64,000 nucleotides of DNA from Hordeum vulgare subsp. vulgare (taxonomy: Eukaryota; Streptophyta; Magnoliopsida; Poales; Poaceae), in assembly GCF_904849725.1 (NCBI RefSeq), contig NC_058524.1, positions 551,369,763-551,433,762 on the forward strand, in the 5' to 3' direction. A model generated the notes under the pieces. It was not told where the DNA came from. It saw only the letters and a list, made by a program, of their open reading frames with translations, and ran no database searches. Shown here piece after piece: positions 12,241 to 23,229 of this stretch; the stretch's first letter is position 1, and each line of letters starts with the position of its first letter. Both the position numbers and the translations under genes were made by a program.

Positions 12241-12836
12241 CTTCTATTTAGGCGATTCTTGATCGCAGACAAGTCCCCGAGTGCGACGTTTAGTGCACAT
12301 TCGGAGAAAGTTAGTACTTAGGCGATTCTGGATCGCGTCTAAGTCCCCGAGTGCGACGTTTAGTGCACACTCGGAGAAAGTTTGTACTTAGGCGATTCTT
12401 GATCGCAGCTAAGTCCCCGAGTGCGATGTTTAGTGCACACTCGGAGAAAAATTGTACTTAGGCGATTCTTGATCATAGCTAAGTCCCCGAGTGCGACGTT
12501 TAGTGCACACTCGTAGAAAGTTAGTACTTAGGCGAATCTTGATCGCATCTAAGTCCCCGAGTGCGACGTTTAGTGCACCCTCGGAGAAAGTTTGTACTTA
12601 GGCGATTCTGGATCGCACCTAAGTCCCCGAGTGCGACGTTTAGTGCACACTCGGAGAAAGTTTGTACGTAGGCGATTCTGGATCGCAGCTAAGTCCCCGA
12701 GTGCGACGTTTAGTGCACACTCGGAGAAAGTTTGTACTTAGGCGATTCTTGATCGCAGCTAAGTCCCCGAGTGCGATGTTTAGTGCACACTCGGAGAAAG
12801 TTAGTACTTAGGCGACTCAGGATCGCAGCTAAGTTT
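12241..12836. repeat. 70-bp tandem repeat array in T
   Basis: The core GGCGATTC recurs at 12251, 12321, 12391, 12461, 12531, 12601, 12671, 12741 and (diverged) 12811, exactly 70 bases apart: about 8.5 copies. Each unit has two inverted repeats, CTTAG(G)CGAT...ATCG...CTAAG and CCGAGTG...CACTCGG. On the minus strand each also has a PPT-like CTCGGGGACTTAG. Tandem repeats in the 3' region of Tat elements are known and have been proposed as satellite seeds. Confidence 0.93.
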
Positions 12837-12947
12837 TTTTTTTGAGACCGGAGTCTGCGACCGTGGAAGAATTTTGAATCTGCAAAAACTCAATCTGCTT
12901 TGTATTACTTCAACGATACTTGTTCTTTACATTGCTTCAGTCGACCG

Positions 12948-15260
12948 TCACGTGTAGAAGCGCTTCAGGAGATCTCCGTTCCATGCTCGCGGCTCGTCCG
13001 TTTCCCTGTTGAGGTTGTAGAGTCGATATGCTCCGTTGTTCAGCACCTTGGAGATGATGAAGGGTCCTTCCCAGGCGGGAGCCAACTTGTGAGGTCTCTG
13101 CTGATCCACTCGGAGCACCAGGTCGCCTGCTTGGAATGTACGACTCCTGACGTGTCGCGCGTGAAAATGCCGCAGGTCTTGTTGATAAATGGTTGAGCGA
13201 GTCAATGCCATCTCATGCTCCTCCTCTAGAAGATCCACTCCGTCTTGCCTTGCTTGCTCTGCTTCAGCTTCGGAGAAGAGTTCAACTCGTGGAGCATTGT
13301 GAAGCAAGTCACTCGGAAGGACTGCCTCTGCTCCGTAGACGAGGAAGAACGGGGATCGCCCTGTAGATCTATTTGGGGTTGTGCGGATACCCCAAAGCAC
13401 CGAAGGCAGCTCGGTGACCCATGCGCCGGCGGCATGCCCCACTTCTCGCAGGAGTCGAGGCTTCAAACCTTGCAGAATAAGTCCATTCGCCCGCTCTGCT
13501 TGCCCGTTTGTTTGGGGATGCGCCACAGATGCAAAATCCACTCGGATACCTTGGCCTGTACAGAAATCTTTGAATCTGTCCGAGTCAAAGTTTGTTCCAT
13601 TGTCAGTGATTATGCTGTGAGGTACCCCGAATCTGGAGATGATGTCCGTGACAAACTTGATGGCCGTAAGGGCGTCGAGCTTTTTGATGGGCTTGGCTTC
13701 AATCCACTTTGTGAACTTGTCGACTGCCACCAACAGATGTGTAAATCCCCCTTGGCATGTCCTGAATGGACCGACTATATCTAATCCCCATACTGCAAAC
13801 GGCCAAACAAGAGGGATTGTCTTCAACGCAGATGTTAGTTTGTGGGACTTGTTAGAGTAGAACTGACAACCTTCACATCGGTCGACCATATCTTTCGCCA
13901 TTTCATTCGCCTGCAGCCAAAAGAAGCCAGCTTTGAATGCTTTGGCGACGATTGCCCTTGAGGAGGCGTGATGACCGCAGGTTCCCGAGTGAATTTCTTC
14001 CAGGATTAACTGTCCCTCCTCAGGGGAGATGCATCGTTGAAGGACACCTGAAACGCTTTCTTTGTACAACTGGCCATCAATGACAGTGAACGACTTTGAC
14101 CTGTGGACGATCTGTCTGGCTTGGACTTCGTCTTCTGGTAATTCTTGCCTCGGGATGTATGCAATAAACGGCACAGTCCAATCGGGGATGATAGCAAGAA
14201 TCTCCATGATCAAATCAACCACAGCAGGGACTTCGACTTCAGTCGGATCTGTCGAGCTCTTTGGTTGTACTGGTTCCTCTGTGAAAGGATCTTCTTTAAC
14301 TGAGGGAAGGTGGAGGTGCTCGAGGCAGACGTCATTCAGGACTGGTCTCCGAGTGGATCCGAGTTTCGCCAACTCATCAGCTGCTTGGTTTTTCAGTCGC
14401 GGAACATGGTGGAGTTCCAGACCTTCAAACTTTTTCTCGAGCTTCCTCACTGCATTGCAGTATGTGGTCATGGTGGGGTTCCTGACGTCCCACTCCTTCA
14501 TCACTTGATTAACCACCAAATCTGAATCTCCATAGACCATCAGGCGACGTACGCCGAGTGCGATGGCCATGCGCAGTCCATAAAGGAGAGCTTCATACTC
14601 TGCCTCGTTGTTGGAGGAATCAAAGTGTATCTGCAACACATACTTGAGTTTGTCACCCTTTGGCGATATGATCACAACGCCAGCGCCGGAGCCATTCAAC
14701 ATCTTGGACCCATCGAAGAACATTGTCCAATGAGCCGAGTAGATGTGGGTCGGTTGCTGTTGTTCTACCCATTCTGCTATGAAGTCAGCCACAGCTTGAG
14801 ACTTTATAGCTTTCTTGGCCTCGAACTTGATGTCGCAGTATAACATCTCCATTGCCCACTTCGCCACTCGGCCCGATGCGTCCCGATTGTGTAGGATTTC
14901 CGACAACGGAGCATCAGAAACGACGGACACCGAGTGGTCTTGAAAATAATGAGCCACCTTCTTCGCAGTCATGTAAATCCCGTAGATAAGTTTTTGATAA
15001 TGGGGATACCTCTTCTTGGAAGGAGTCAGGACTTCGGAGACATAATACACTGGCCGTTGAACCTTGTATGCTTTGCCTTCTTCTTCCCGTTCGACTGTGA
15101 GAACAGTGCTGACGACTTGATTTGTAGCCGCGATGTACAGAAGAAGGGGTTCTTTACTGAGCGGAGCAGTAAGAACCGGCTGGGTGGAAAGTAGGACTTT
15201 GAGGTCGTCGAATGCGATTTGGGCTTCGTCTGTCCACTCGAAAGTATCTGATTTCTTCAT
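12948..15260 (-). pseudogene. pol: T pol, C-terminal part: RT connection, dual RNase H and integrase
   Basis: A 770-residue open stretch. Residues 1-~120 are the RT thumb and the usual (degenerate) RNase H. Around 175-300 is a second, archaeal-type RNase H with its acidic set (FFDGSK, NNEAEYEAL, YGDSDLV), a Tat-lineage mark. Then comes integrase: an HHCC zinc domain (HSGTCGHHAS ... CEGCQ), the DDE core (GLDIVGPF, ITDNGTNF, QTNGQAERANG) and a C-terminal domain ending WNGDLLKRFYT. This part is intact, but it is cut off from upstream RT by TGA at 15294-15296 and a frame change. It would process RNA/DNA hybrids and insert cDNA. Confidence 0.9.
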
Positions 15261-15293
15261 GAGTCGGTACAGAGGAAGTGCCTTCTCGCCGAG

Positions 15294-16159
15294 TCAACTG
15301 ATAAACCTGCTCAAAGCCGCTAGGCAATCTGTGAGTCTTTGAACATCGTGTATTCTGACCGGCCGCTCCATTTGGACGATGGTCCCGATCTTTTCGGGGT
15401 TGACATCGATCCCTCGTTCGGAAACGAAGAAACCGAGTAACTTTCCGCTGGGAACGCCGAATGAACACTTGGCTGGGTTGAGCTTGATATCGTACCTATG
15501 AAGGTTGGCCAATGTTTCTGCCAAGTCAGTCAGCAGGTCGGAACCTTTACGTGACTTGACTAAGATATCATCCATATACGCCTCCACATTCCGACCGATC
15601 TGGTCGAGGAGGCATTTTTGGATCATGCGCATAAAGGTTGCTCCTGCATTCTTCAAACCAAATGGCATAGTGATGTAGCAGAAGCACCCGAATGGGGTGA
15701 TGAAGGCTGTTTTTAATTCATCGGGGCCATACAGACGGATCTGATGATAGCCCGAGTAAGCATCAAGGAATGACAACCGCTCGCAACCCGCAGTCGAATC
15801 GACAATTTGATCGATGCGGGGAGCGGAAAATGGTCTTTCGGGCAGACCATATTGAGATGCTTGAAGTCGATGGACATTCGGAGCGACTTGTCTTTCTTGG
15901 GCACCATCACAACATTGGCGAGCCACTCGGAGTGGTGTACCTCGCGAATGAAGTTGGCTGCCAAAAGTTTAGCCACCTCTTCTCCGATTGCCTTCCTCTT
16001 GTGCGCGGCGGACCGACGCAGGCGTTCTCGGACAGGCCGAGCGGCGGGATCCACATGCAGTCGATGCTCAGCCAACTCCCTGGGTACACCTGGCATGTCA
16101 GCGGGCTTCCATGCGAAGATGTCCCAGTTCTCATGGAGGAATTGGGTGAGCTCGGCTTC
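15294..16159 (-). pseudogene. pol: T pol, reverse transcriptase core (frameshifted)
   Basis: Two overlapping frames (15713-16096 and 15294-15926) together cover the RT fingers and palm. The first has EEVAKLLAANFIREVHHSEW and VVMVPKKDKSLRMSIDFKHLN. The second has SFLDAYSGYHQI, FGLKNAGATFMRMI and the catalytic AYMDDI, all intact. A frameshift near 15870-15930 separates them, and a stop at 15294-15296 ends the second. Confidence 0.88.
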
Positions 16160-18901
16160 CTATTTAGGATCGAGGGTGGTGGAGATGTTCGTCGGGGCAG
16201 CGGTGTCGTCCGTCGGGTGGATGCTGACCTTCTTCGTCTCTCCCGCCGACTGGAATGCGGACTCCAAAGCTGGCTTCTTCGAACGCATCAAGTCAGCGGG
16301 GTCGACTGTTTTCTTGTACTCGTCAAGCTCGAGGACAGCCGTCTGCTGATCGGCGATCCTCGATCCCTTCTGCAGACACTCCTCGGCCCGCTGCCGATTG
16401 CGTGTGATAGTGATCACACCTTTTGGGCCTGGCATCTTCAGCTTCAGGTACACGTAACATGGACGGGCCATGAAACGCGCATACACCGGGCGGCCCAGAA
16501 TTGCGTGATACGCACTCTGGAAGTCCACCACCTCAAACGTCAGCTTTTCCTTGCGGAAGTTCTTGTCGGAGCCGAAGACGACGTCCAACGTGATCTGGCC
16601 GAGTGACTTGGCCTTTCGTCCAGGGACGACTCCATGGAACTGCATGCTGCTCTCGCTAAGTTTGGACATCGGAATGCCCATCCCCTTGAGAGTGTGAGCG
16701 TACATGATGTTCAAGCCACTGCCGCCGTCCATGAGGACTTTGCGCAGTCGGACTCCTTCCACCACCGGGTCGACGACCAGAGCCTGCCTCCCTGGGGTGG
16801 GTACGTGTGCTGGATGATCCGACTGGTCAAAGGTGATCGCAGTCTGAGACCATTTTAGGAACGTGGGGTTGGTCGGCGTGGCCATGTTCACCTCCCTGTT
16901 CACCAGCTTCAGTCGAGTGTTGCTCTCAACATCAGCAAAAATCATCAGTGTTGCATGGACTTGGGGGAACAGATCCTCCTTGTCCTCCTCATCCTGTTCA
17001 TTGTCCTTTTCACTTGGCTGTCCTTCGCCGAACCCCTGGATCAGGAGGCGACATTGCCGAGTGGTATGCTTCGGATATATGGTGTTGCCCTCTTCATCCA
17101 TCTTCGTGTGAATTGGACATGGCTGGTCCAGGATGGGGTTTCCGAACTACTTCTTCTTGGGGGTGAACTGAGCCTTCCCCTTGCCCTTGAACTTGGCATT
17201 GGTAACGGTTGCGGCCTCTGCCTACAGAGTGGACGGAGCTTTCTGCTTCTGCTTCCGAGTGCTGTTCCCATCTCCATCGGCGACTCCTTTGTTCTTGCCG
17301 CTACGAATGCGGTCCTCTTCTTCGCCATTTGCATAGCGTGCCGCTATCTCCATCATCTTACTCATGGAGATGTCGCCTGTTCGACCGAACTTTAGGTACA
17401 AATCTCTGTACCGCACGCCTGCCTTGAAGGCGCAGACTGCTTGGTGCTCTGTGACGTTCTCCATCGTGTGGTAGAGGGTCGTCCAACGCTCAATGAAATC
17501 ACGCAGGGGCTCATTCTGCTTCTGGACACAGTGTTGGAGCTCCACGAGGCCAACAGGGCATTTGCACGTCCCTTCGAAGGTCCTGATGAAGACTTGGGCC
17601 AGATCTGCCCAGCTGTAGATGCTTGAGGGGGCCAACTGGTTCAGCCACGCTCGTGCCGAGCCGTCGAGCATCAGAGGGAGGTGTTTCATGGCGACGTGGT
17701 CGTCCCCTCCTCCGATCTGGACTGCCATTCGGTAGTAGTCCAGCCACGTTTCTGGCTTGGATTCTCCTGTAAACTTGCTGATCCCCGTCGCCAATCGGAA
17801 GTTGGGAGGGATGTCAGCCGAACGGATGGCTCGACTGAAACACTCGGGACCAGAGACGATGGTCCTGCTTCCACTCGGATGGTCCATATCGTGACCATCG
17901 CGGTGGGCTCGGCCCCTGTCGACCCTCCTCTGGGCGATATGCCCTCTCGCGTCGGGCCTTGGATCGTAAGTGTCACCGACTGAATGCCGATCATCATGAT
18001 GTCGGGGCCCGTAGGGCCCACCCCACAGAGGGGTGCGTGAGCTGCGACGATCTTTGGGATTCATGGAACGGCTGCCTCCCCTGTGTAGCTGATGAGAACC
18101 GGGGATGTGAACTGACCGATGCGTGTTCGCGTGAACAGAACTATTGTGAACCCTGTTGTGCGACTGGGAGACCGTCGAATTTTGCTGCCGCGCCGTGTGC
18201 AGCAGGGCACCGATTTGCTCGATCCCTCTGCCAGCCTCTGAATCAATCAGCTGGAGAGAATCAGCTATCTTGGCGGCGGCAGCCAGGTTGAGGACGGGTG
18301 TGCGAAACACCTCCACGTTGCTCTGCCGAGTGTGCCGACTGGCAGAACGGCGGGGCTGGCGGCGAGCGCCGGATGTTTCGCCGACCTCGTGCTCGTTCTG
18401 GCCAGCTTGGCGGGGACTTTCATGGGAGTTGGCCATGTGCACTTCAGCTGCAGGCCCGCGACCCAAGTACTCGGAAGGAAACTCATTCGGAACTGAGTCT
18501 GAGCGCTGGGACGGCGGCGCAACCACAACCGACTCTAGGACCGCCACTTGTGAAGACGCGTTCTGGCACGCCTGGGCGTGTTGCACCCAACGCTGGAGCC
18601 GCGGACGGCGGGACCGCTTGTTGCGGCGCGCGACGGCGGCGTAGGTCGACACCGGAGCCGACTGCTGGAGAAGAAGAATACCGCGGGCGCCGGCACAGAA
18701 GTGCGTAGCCCCGCGACTGGGGAGCGCCTCGACGTCGAGAGGGGCATCCCGAAGCCATGCCGAATCATCGACGATGAAGGAGAGAGCGCCGAAGAGGATC
18801 TCGTGACCCATGCTCAGATCTCCACCGGATGACATGATGAAAAGATGTAGTCGCAAACTCGCCGGAAGTCGCTTAGACGCCTGCCCCACGGTGGGCGCCA
18901 A
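16160..18901 (-). pseudogene. gag: T gag-protease
   Basis: One reading frame broken by stops at 17222-17224, near 17147 and at 16160-16162. Gag: from about residue 380 of the 559-residue upper part is the retrotransposon gag domain (GISKFTGESKPETWLDYY, SARAWLNQLAPSSIYSWADL). A zinc-binding CPIH...HTTRQC motif follows near 17085-17120. Protease: the catalytic loop LMDGGSGLN and the flap-side ILGRPVYARFM are clear in 16160-17101. The open frame runs up to the PBS; the ATG of MSSGGDLSMG (codon ~23) is a plausible start. Gag would form particles and the aspartic protease would cut the polyprotein. Confidence 0.88.
18883..18900 (-). promoter_or_regulatory. Primer binding site of T
   Basis: On the minus strand TGGCGCCCACCGTGGGGC starts two bases after the LTR end CCCACGACA. 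This form is typical of grass Tat-lineage elements. Confidence 0.85.
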
Positions 18902-18902
18902 C

Positions 18903-19459
18903 TGTCGTGGGTATAATCTGATAGTAGATGTGTACGGTACGAAAGGATGGGCAGAGCCTTAGCTACGGCGAGGTTGTATGAGTACAGGCCCCTCTACGGT
19001 GGAGGTAAAAGCCCTACGTCTCAGTGCTCTTGGGAGCTTGTTGTCGAGTGGAATGTGGATCACAGTGAATTGCTAACCCCTGCACCAGTGGGGAAGGGCG
19101 GCTTATATAGAGTGCGCTACCCTTCACAACGGTTCGGTGCACAGGGGTGGAGTAGTGGCGAATAAATGCCTACGTTACAGGTAACGTATGTCTTAAATGC
19201 TAATAAAGGTACGTGGAAACGTATGACCATTGCCCTCCAGGGGGGTTACGATGTACAGAGTGGAATCCAGTCGGTAAGTTTGATACGCTCCGAATGCTCA
19301 TCTCCGACTGGATGATGGAGGATTCGTCACCGACTGGATGATGGGAAGTCCTTAATTTAGTCGGAACTGACTAAGGGCCTTATCCCTTATGAAGGGTAGT
19401 CCTTGGGTAGGACCCATAGGGCAGGCCTATGACCCTACCCTAGTTCTATAACCCCATCA
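18903..19459 (-). repeat. 5' LTR of T
   Basis: 557 bp, TGTCGTGGG...CCCCATCA on the plus strand, with the minus-strand TATA box CTATATAAG at 19102-19110. It is followed by TGTAG (19460-19464), the same TSD as at the solo LTR. Confidence 0.92.
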
Positions 19460-20258
19460 TGTAGTAACATTTTGCTTTTAGCCCTCTCTTGATGTAGGAA
19501 AAAACTTGCTTTTCGCTAAAAACTTATAGCCCCACCTGCCATATATGCATATAGTATAGATGATTACTTTTCACCCCTCTCTTATGTGACTTGCCAGCAT
19601 ATTCAATATGCTGACCTACACAGCTGCAACGTCTTATGTTGCAGATATTTTTCTTCGACGAGTAAGAGTACGAATTCAGGGTTACGGTCTACACTCAACT
19701 TACCGTTGGTGTTTATTGGGACTCCACTCCCTTGACTGCTTCTGCTGAGATATTTAAGGTATAAATCAATTGTATGCTATTTACATGTGATTGCACTTTG
19801 ATATATACATTGATGTACTGTGTGTGCCAGCATACTGATCCAGGGATGGCACAGATACACAGAGGCTTGACTCGTTTTGAGTCGGGTCGCTACAGCCCTT
19901 CAACTAAGACACTCTTTATTATAAATCTCACGAGCTCGAATACATCGGGGTTGACACAAAGCAAAACTCAAGACTAAACACTAAGACTTTTAAACTACCA
20001 GAGAAAAACAAAATTGAAAAGGAACAAACTACAACAAAGGTAAAGGCAAAAGATGTGATGGTGATATGATACCGGGGCAACTCCCCCAAGCTTGGCACAA
20101 GACAAGGGGATTGCCCATACCCATGCTCAGTTGTCTTCCTTTGGAGGTGCTGGTGGTGGAGTTGTTGCCATCTTTGATTCCAAGAGGGCCATTAATCTTT
20201 GATTTATACCTTGGAGATATGTGATATGTTTCTCCAGCAAAACAACTTCACGAGTGAG
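19460..20258. repeat. Right copy of the duplicated flank (end of S1 plus A)
   Basis: 19460-19894 repeats the last 435 bases of S1 (6309-6743). 19895-20258 repeats A sequence 6744-7107. The match ends exactly where 7108 switches to the T LTR, while this copy continues into A. Confidence 0.9.
20080..20093 (-). promoter_or_regulatory. Internal PPT copy of A
   Basis: ACTCCCCCAAGCTT (plus strand) is identical to A's 3' PPT. It is preceded on the minus strand by the hairpin CTTGGC-TTGT-GCCAAG (in this copy TTGT/TCTT variants). It lies just downstream of the accessory ORF. Confidence 0.65.
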
Positions 20259-20543
20259 ATAAGTATTGCGAGCACGAGTTGTTTCACAAAACCTCAAGAG
20301 TTCAATCAAGGATGGAGACAATAGGTGGAGGTAGGGTTAGAGGAAATCCACTTCTTCAACTTCTTCCTTGTTGAACGCAGATTGTGCTTCATCCCATGCC
20401 TGATTCTTCTCCTTAGCTTTGCCCTTGGTTTCTTTAGGTAGCCTGTCCTTCGCCTCCATGACCTCCATTCTTTTCAGATCAGCATTTACTTCTCCATAGA
20501 CTTGAGGGAGATTGTTCTTCCCCATAGATTCCTGAGACGACAT
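20127..20543 (-). pseudogene. A accessory ORF downstream of integrase
   Basis: About 138 residues in one frame, starting MSSQESMGKNNLPQVYGEV at 20543 and ending TTPPPAPPKEDN. An in-frame TAG near 20337 splits it. The middle (ELLRFCETTRARNTYLTREV, VVLLEKHITYLQGI) looks helical, probably coiled coil. There is no signal peptide or membrane segment, so I do not call it an envelope. B has a homologue at 38196-38546. A TATA-like ATTATATATTCTCC lies about 85 bases upstream on the minus strand (20625-20640). Function is unknown. Confidence 0.6.
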
Positions 20544-20624
20544 CTTGCTCTAAATCCGCGGCAGAAAACAGGCTCTAAACAAAAACAGAGGAAATTTGCA
20601 TGATACGAGGGTCAGACCTTTCGG

Positions 20625-20640
20625 GAGAATATATAATGAT
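20625..20640 (-). promoter_or_regulatory. Candidate internal TATA box before the A accessory ORF
   Basis: On the minus strand ATCATTATATATTCTC sits ~85 bases upstream of the accessory ORF ATG. It is conserved in B (38695-38707, ATTATATATAC) at the same distance. Confidence 0.4.
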
Positions 20641-20700
20641 TTTTTTCAGACCAGAAGGAGTACCCCGCACAAAAATGGAGTCCGGGAGGCACACGAGGTG

Positions 20701-20757
20701 GCCACAAGTCCCCCAGAGGCGGCCAGGGGGTGGGCCCGCGCCTAGCAGGCTTGTCGC
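20701..20757. repeat. GC-rich palindromic module, internal copy (A)
   Basis: Arms CCACAAG(T)CC...GGCTTGTCG around GGCGGCCAGGGGGTGGGCCCGC. It lies between integrase and the accessory ORF, not in an LTR. The AT-rich partner (GTATTTTTTCAAATATTCC) follows at 20795-20815, as in the LTR copies. Confidence 0.75.
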
Positions 20758-20975
20758 CTCCTCGCGCGCTTTCCAGACTACTTCCAATTTTTGTATTTTT
20801 TCAAATATTCCAAAACGGAGAAAAATTCCTACTGGAAAAGTTTTGGAGTCCATTTTCTTACCAAATCACATACCTCTTCATTTTCGGAGTCTGAAACAGG
20901 CTGATAAATGTCCCTTAGGTAATCTTCCGGAGTTGTGGTATTGATAATATTGCTTTCAACATTTATGGGAGTACC

Positions 20976-22080
20976 TCAGATATAATGCTTGATTCTCTGC
21001 CCATTTACAACTCTCGGACAATTACCTTCTGTGTTGTTGATCTTGATAGCACCGAAACGATATACTTCCTCAACAATATAGGGACCTTCCCATTTAGAGA
21101 GAAGATTGCGTGCAAAAAATCTTAAACGAGAATTATATAGCAAGACATAATCACCTACATTGAACTCACGCTTTTGTATCCTCTTGTCATGCCACCTCTT
21201 AACCTTTTCTTTGAACAACTTGGCAATCTCATATGCCTGAGTTCTCCATTCATCAAGCGAGCTAATATCAAATAACCTCTTCTCACCAGCAAGTTTGAAA
21301 TCAAAGTTGAGCTCTTTGATTGCCCAATAAGCTTTATGATCTAGCTCAAGAGGTAAATGACATGCTTTACCGTACACCATTTTGTACGGAGACATGCCCA
21401 TGGGATTCTTATAGGCAGTTCTATAAGCCCGCGGTGCATCATCGAGCTTTTTAGACAAATTCTTTCTAGACCTGTTGACAGACTTTTGCAGAATTAGTTT
21501 AATCCCTCTATTGCTTAGCTTTACTTGACCACTGGACTGAGGGTGATAGGGAGATGCAATTGTATGGTTGACATCGTACTTGGCCAGGGTTTTACGGAAA
21601 GCACAATGAATGAAATGTGAACCACCGTCAGTCATTAGATATCTAGGGACTCCAAATCTAGGGAAAATAACTTCTTTAAGCATCCTGATAGAGGTGTTGT
21701 GATCAACACTACTAGTGGGGATAGCTTCTACCCACTTAGTGACGTAATCAACAACAACTAGGATGTGAGTATACCCGTTGGATTTTGGAAAAGATCCCAT
21801 ATAATCAAAGCCCCAGACATCAAATGGTTCAATGAAAAGTGAATAGTTCATAGGTATTTCCTGACGTTTACCGATATTACCAATTCTTTGACATTCGTCA
21901 CAGGACAAGACAAACTTACGGGCATCCTTGAAGAGAGTGGGCCAATACAAACCTGATTGCAATACCTTGTGTGCAGTTCTATCTCCAGCATGGCGTCCTT
22001 CGTAGGCCTCGGAGTGACACTTCTGTAGGATCTGTCCCTGTTCATGTTTAGGTACACAACGTCTAATAACACCATCTACT
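20976..22080 (-). pseudogene. pol: A integrase
   Basis: The 328-residue open stretch 20976-21962 covers the end of the zinc domain (CDECQRIGN), the DDE core (FDVWGFDYMGSF, YLMTDGGSHF) and a C-terminal domain (YVLLYNSRLRFFARNLLSKWEGPY). The third catalytic position reads SSGQVKLSNRG: the expected Glu is Lys (B has GQVELSNRE). The zinc-domain start lies in another frame up to about 22080. The chain ends ...VNGQRIKHYI. With the Glu lost it should not catalyse strand transfer. Confidence 0.85.
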
Positions 22081-22145
22081 CCTTCCTTATAAAGGTGAGG
22101 ATCATCCCAACATTAATGTCTCAAGTCAAAGAAGAATTTCTTATT

Positions 22146-23175
22146 TTACTGGTATGTGAAACTAGGTGGTATATATTTGGCAACGATATAGTTTGCATAA
22201 TCAGCATACCACGGTGCACTACGTGAAGCATTGATGACATTCCATTGCTCATCGGGAAAGCTATCATCAATAGGTTGTGGGTCATCAAGAACGTTCTCCA
22301 ACCTAGACAAGTTATCTGCTACGGGGTTATCACCACCCTTTATGTCGACAACGTGCAAATCAAACTCTTGTAGCAAGAGAACCCATCTGATAAGTCTAGG
22401 TTTAGCGTCCTTCTTCTCCATGAGGTACTTAATAGCAGCATGATCAGTGTGAATAGTGACTTTGGAATCAACTATGTAAGACCTGAACTTTTCACATGCA
22501 AACACGACTGCTAAAAATTCCTTTTCCGTAATAGCATAGTTTCTTTGGGTACAGTCCAGAGTTTTATTAGCATAGTGAATAACATTCAACTTCTTGTCAA
22601 CTCTTTGCCCTAGGACAGCACCAACAGCATAATCACTAGCATCACACATGATTTCAAAAGGTAAGTTCCAATCAGGTGGTTGAACAATAGGTGCAGTTAT
22701 CAAAGCACCAATCAGAGAATATAGCCATCATACATGTTTGAAAGGTGGCTGGTGCATTACATAAGCCAAAAGGCATACATCTATAAGCAAAGGTACCGAA
22801 AGGGCAGTTGAAAGTGGTTTTCTCCTGATCAGATTGTGCAACTGGTATTTGGGAGAAACCAGTGTAACCGTCTAGAAAGCAGAAGTGTGTGTGTTTAGAC
22901 AGTCTTTCTAGCATTTGGTCGATAAAAGTCAAAGGGTAATGATCTTTCCGAGTGGCTTTATTTAATTTCCTAAAATCGATCACCATCCTATAGCCAGTAA
23001 TAATCCTCTGTGGGATCGATTCATCCTTATCATTAGGGACAATGGTAATGCCTCCCTTCTTAGGGACGCAATGCACCGGACTCACCCAATCGCTATGAGC
23101 AATAGGATAGATAATACACGCTTCCAAGAGCTTTAGTATTTCTTTTCTTACTACCTCTTTCATCTTAGGATTCAA
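22146..23175 (-). pseudogene. pol: A reverse transcriptase-RNase H with internal deletion
   Basis: 22672-23175 holds RT fingers and palm ([51 protein letters not shown]). 22146-22703 holds RNase H ([53 protein letters not shown]). Relative to B, about 415 bases are missing at ~22707, removing the catalytic FMDD-type motif and the thumb. So there is no polymerase site. Confidence 0.87.
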
Positions 23176-23229
23176 TCTCCTTTGATGATTAGCAACTGAT
23201 TTGGAATCAGGATCAGTTTTGATCTTGTG

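Larger units (their letters stand above)
7108..19459 (-). mobile_element. Element T: Tat-lineage Ty3/gypsy retrotransposon with antisense gene
   Basis: About 12.35 kb, with LTRs at 7108-7655 (missing its first ~11 bases) and 18903-19459. Minus-strand order: 5' LTR, PBS (18883-18900), gag, protease, RT, RNase H plus a second archaeal-type RNase H, integrase, 70-bp tandem repeats, antisense gene, PPT, 3' LTR. A second RNase H and an antisense ORF between pol and the 3' LTR are known features of the Tat lineage. The TSD TGTAG is seen after the right LTR and around the solo LTR at 5751-6308. The internal enzymes carry several stops and at least one frameshift. Confidence 0.92.

Noticed and set aside
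12241..12836. The regular 70-bp repeat as a CRISPR-like array.
   Set aside because: There are no unique spacers: the full 70 bases repeat. The setting is a plant retrotransposon.
20127..20543. The A/B accessory ORF as an envelope gene.
   Set aside because: About 138 residues, no signal peptide, no hydrophobic anchor. Position alone is not enough.
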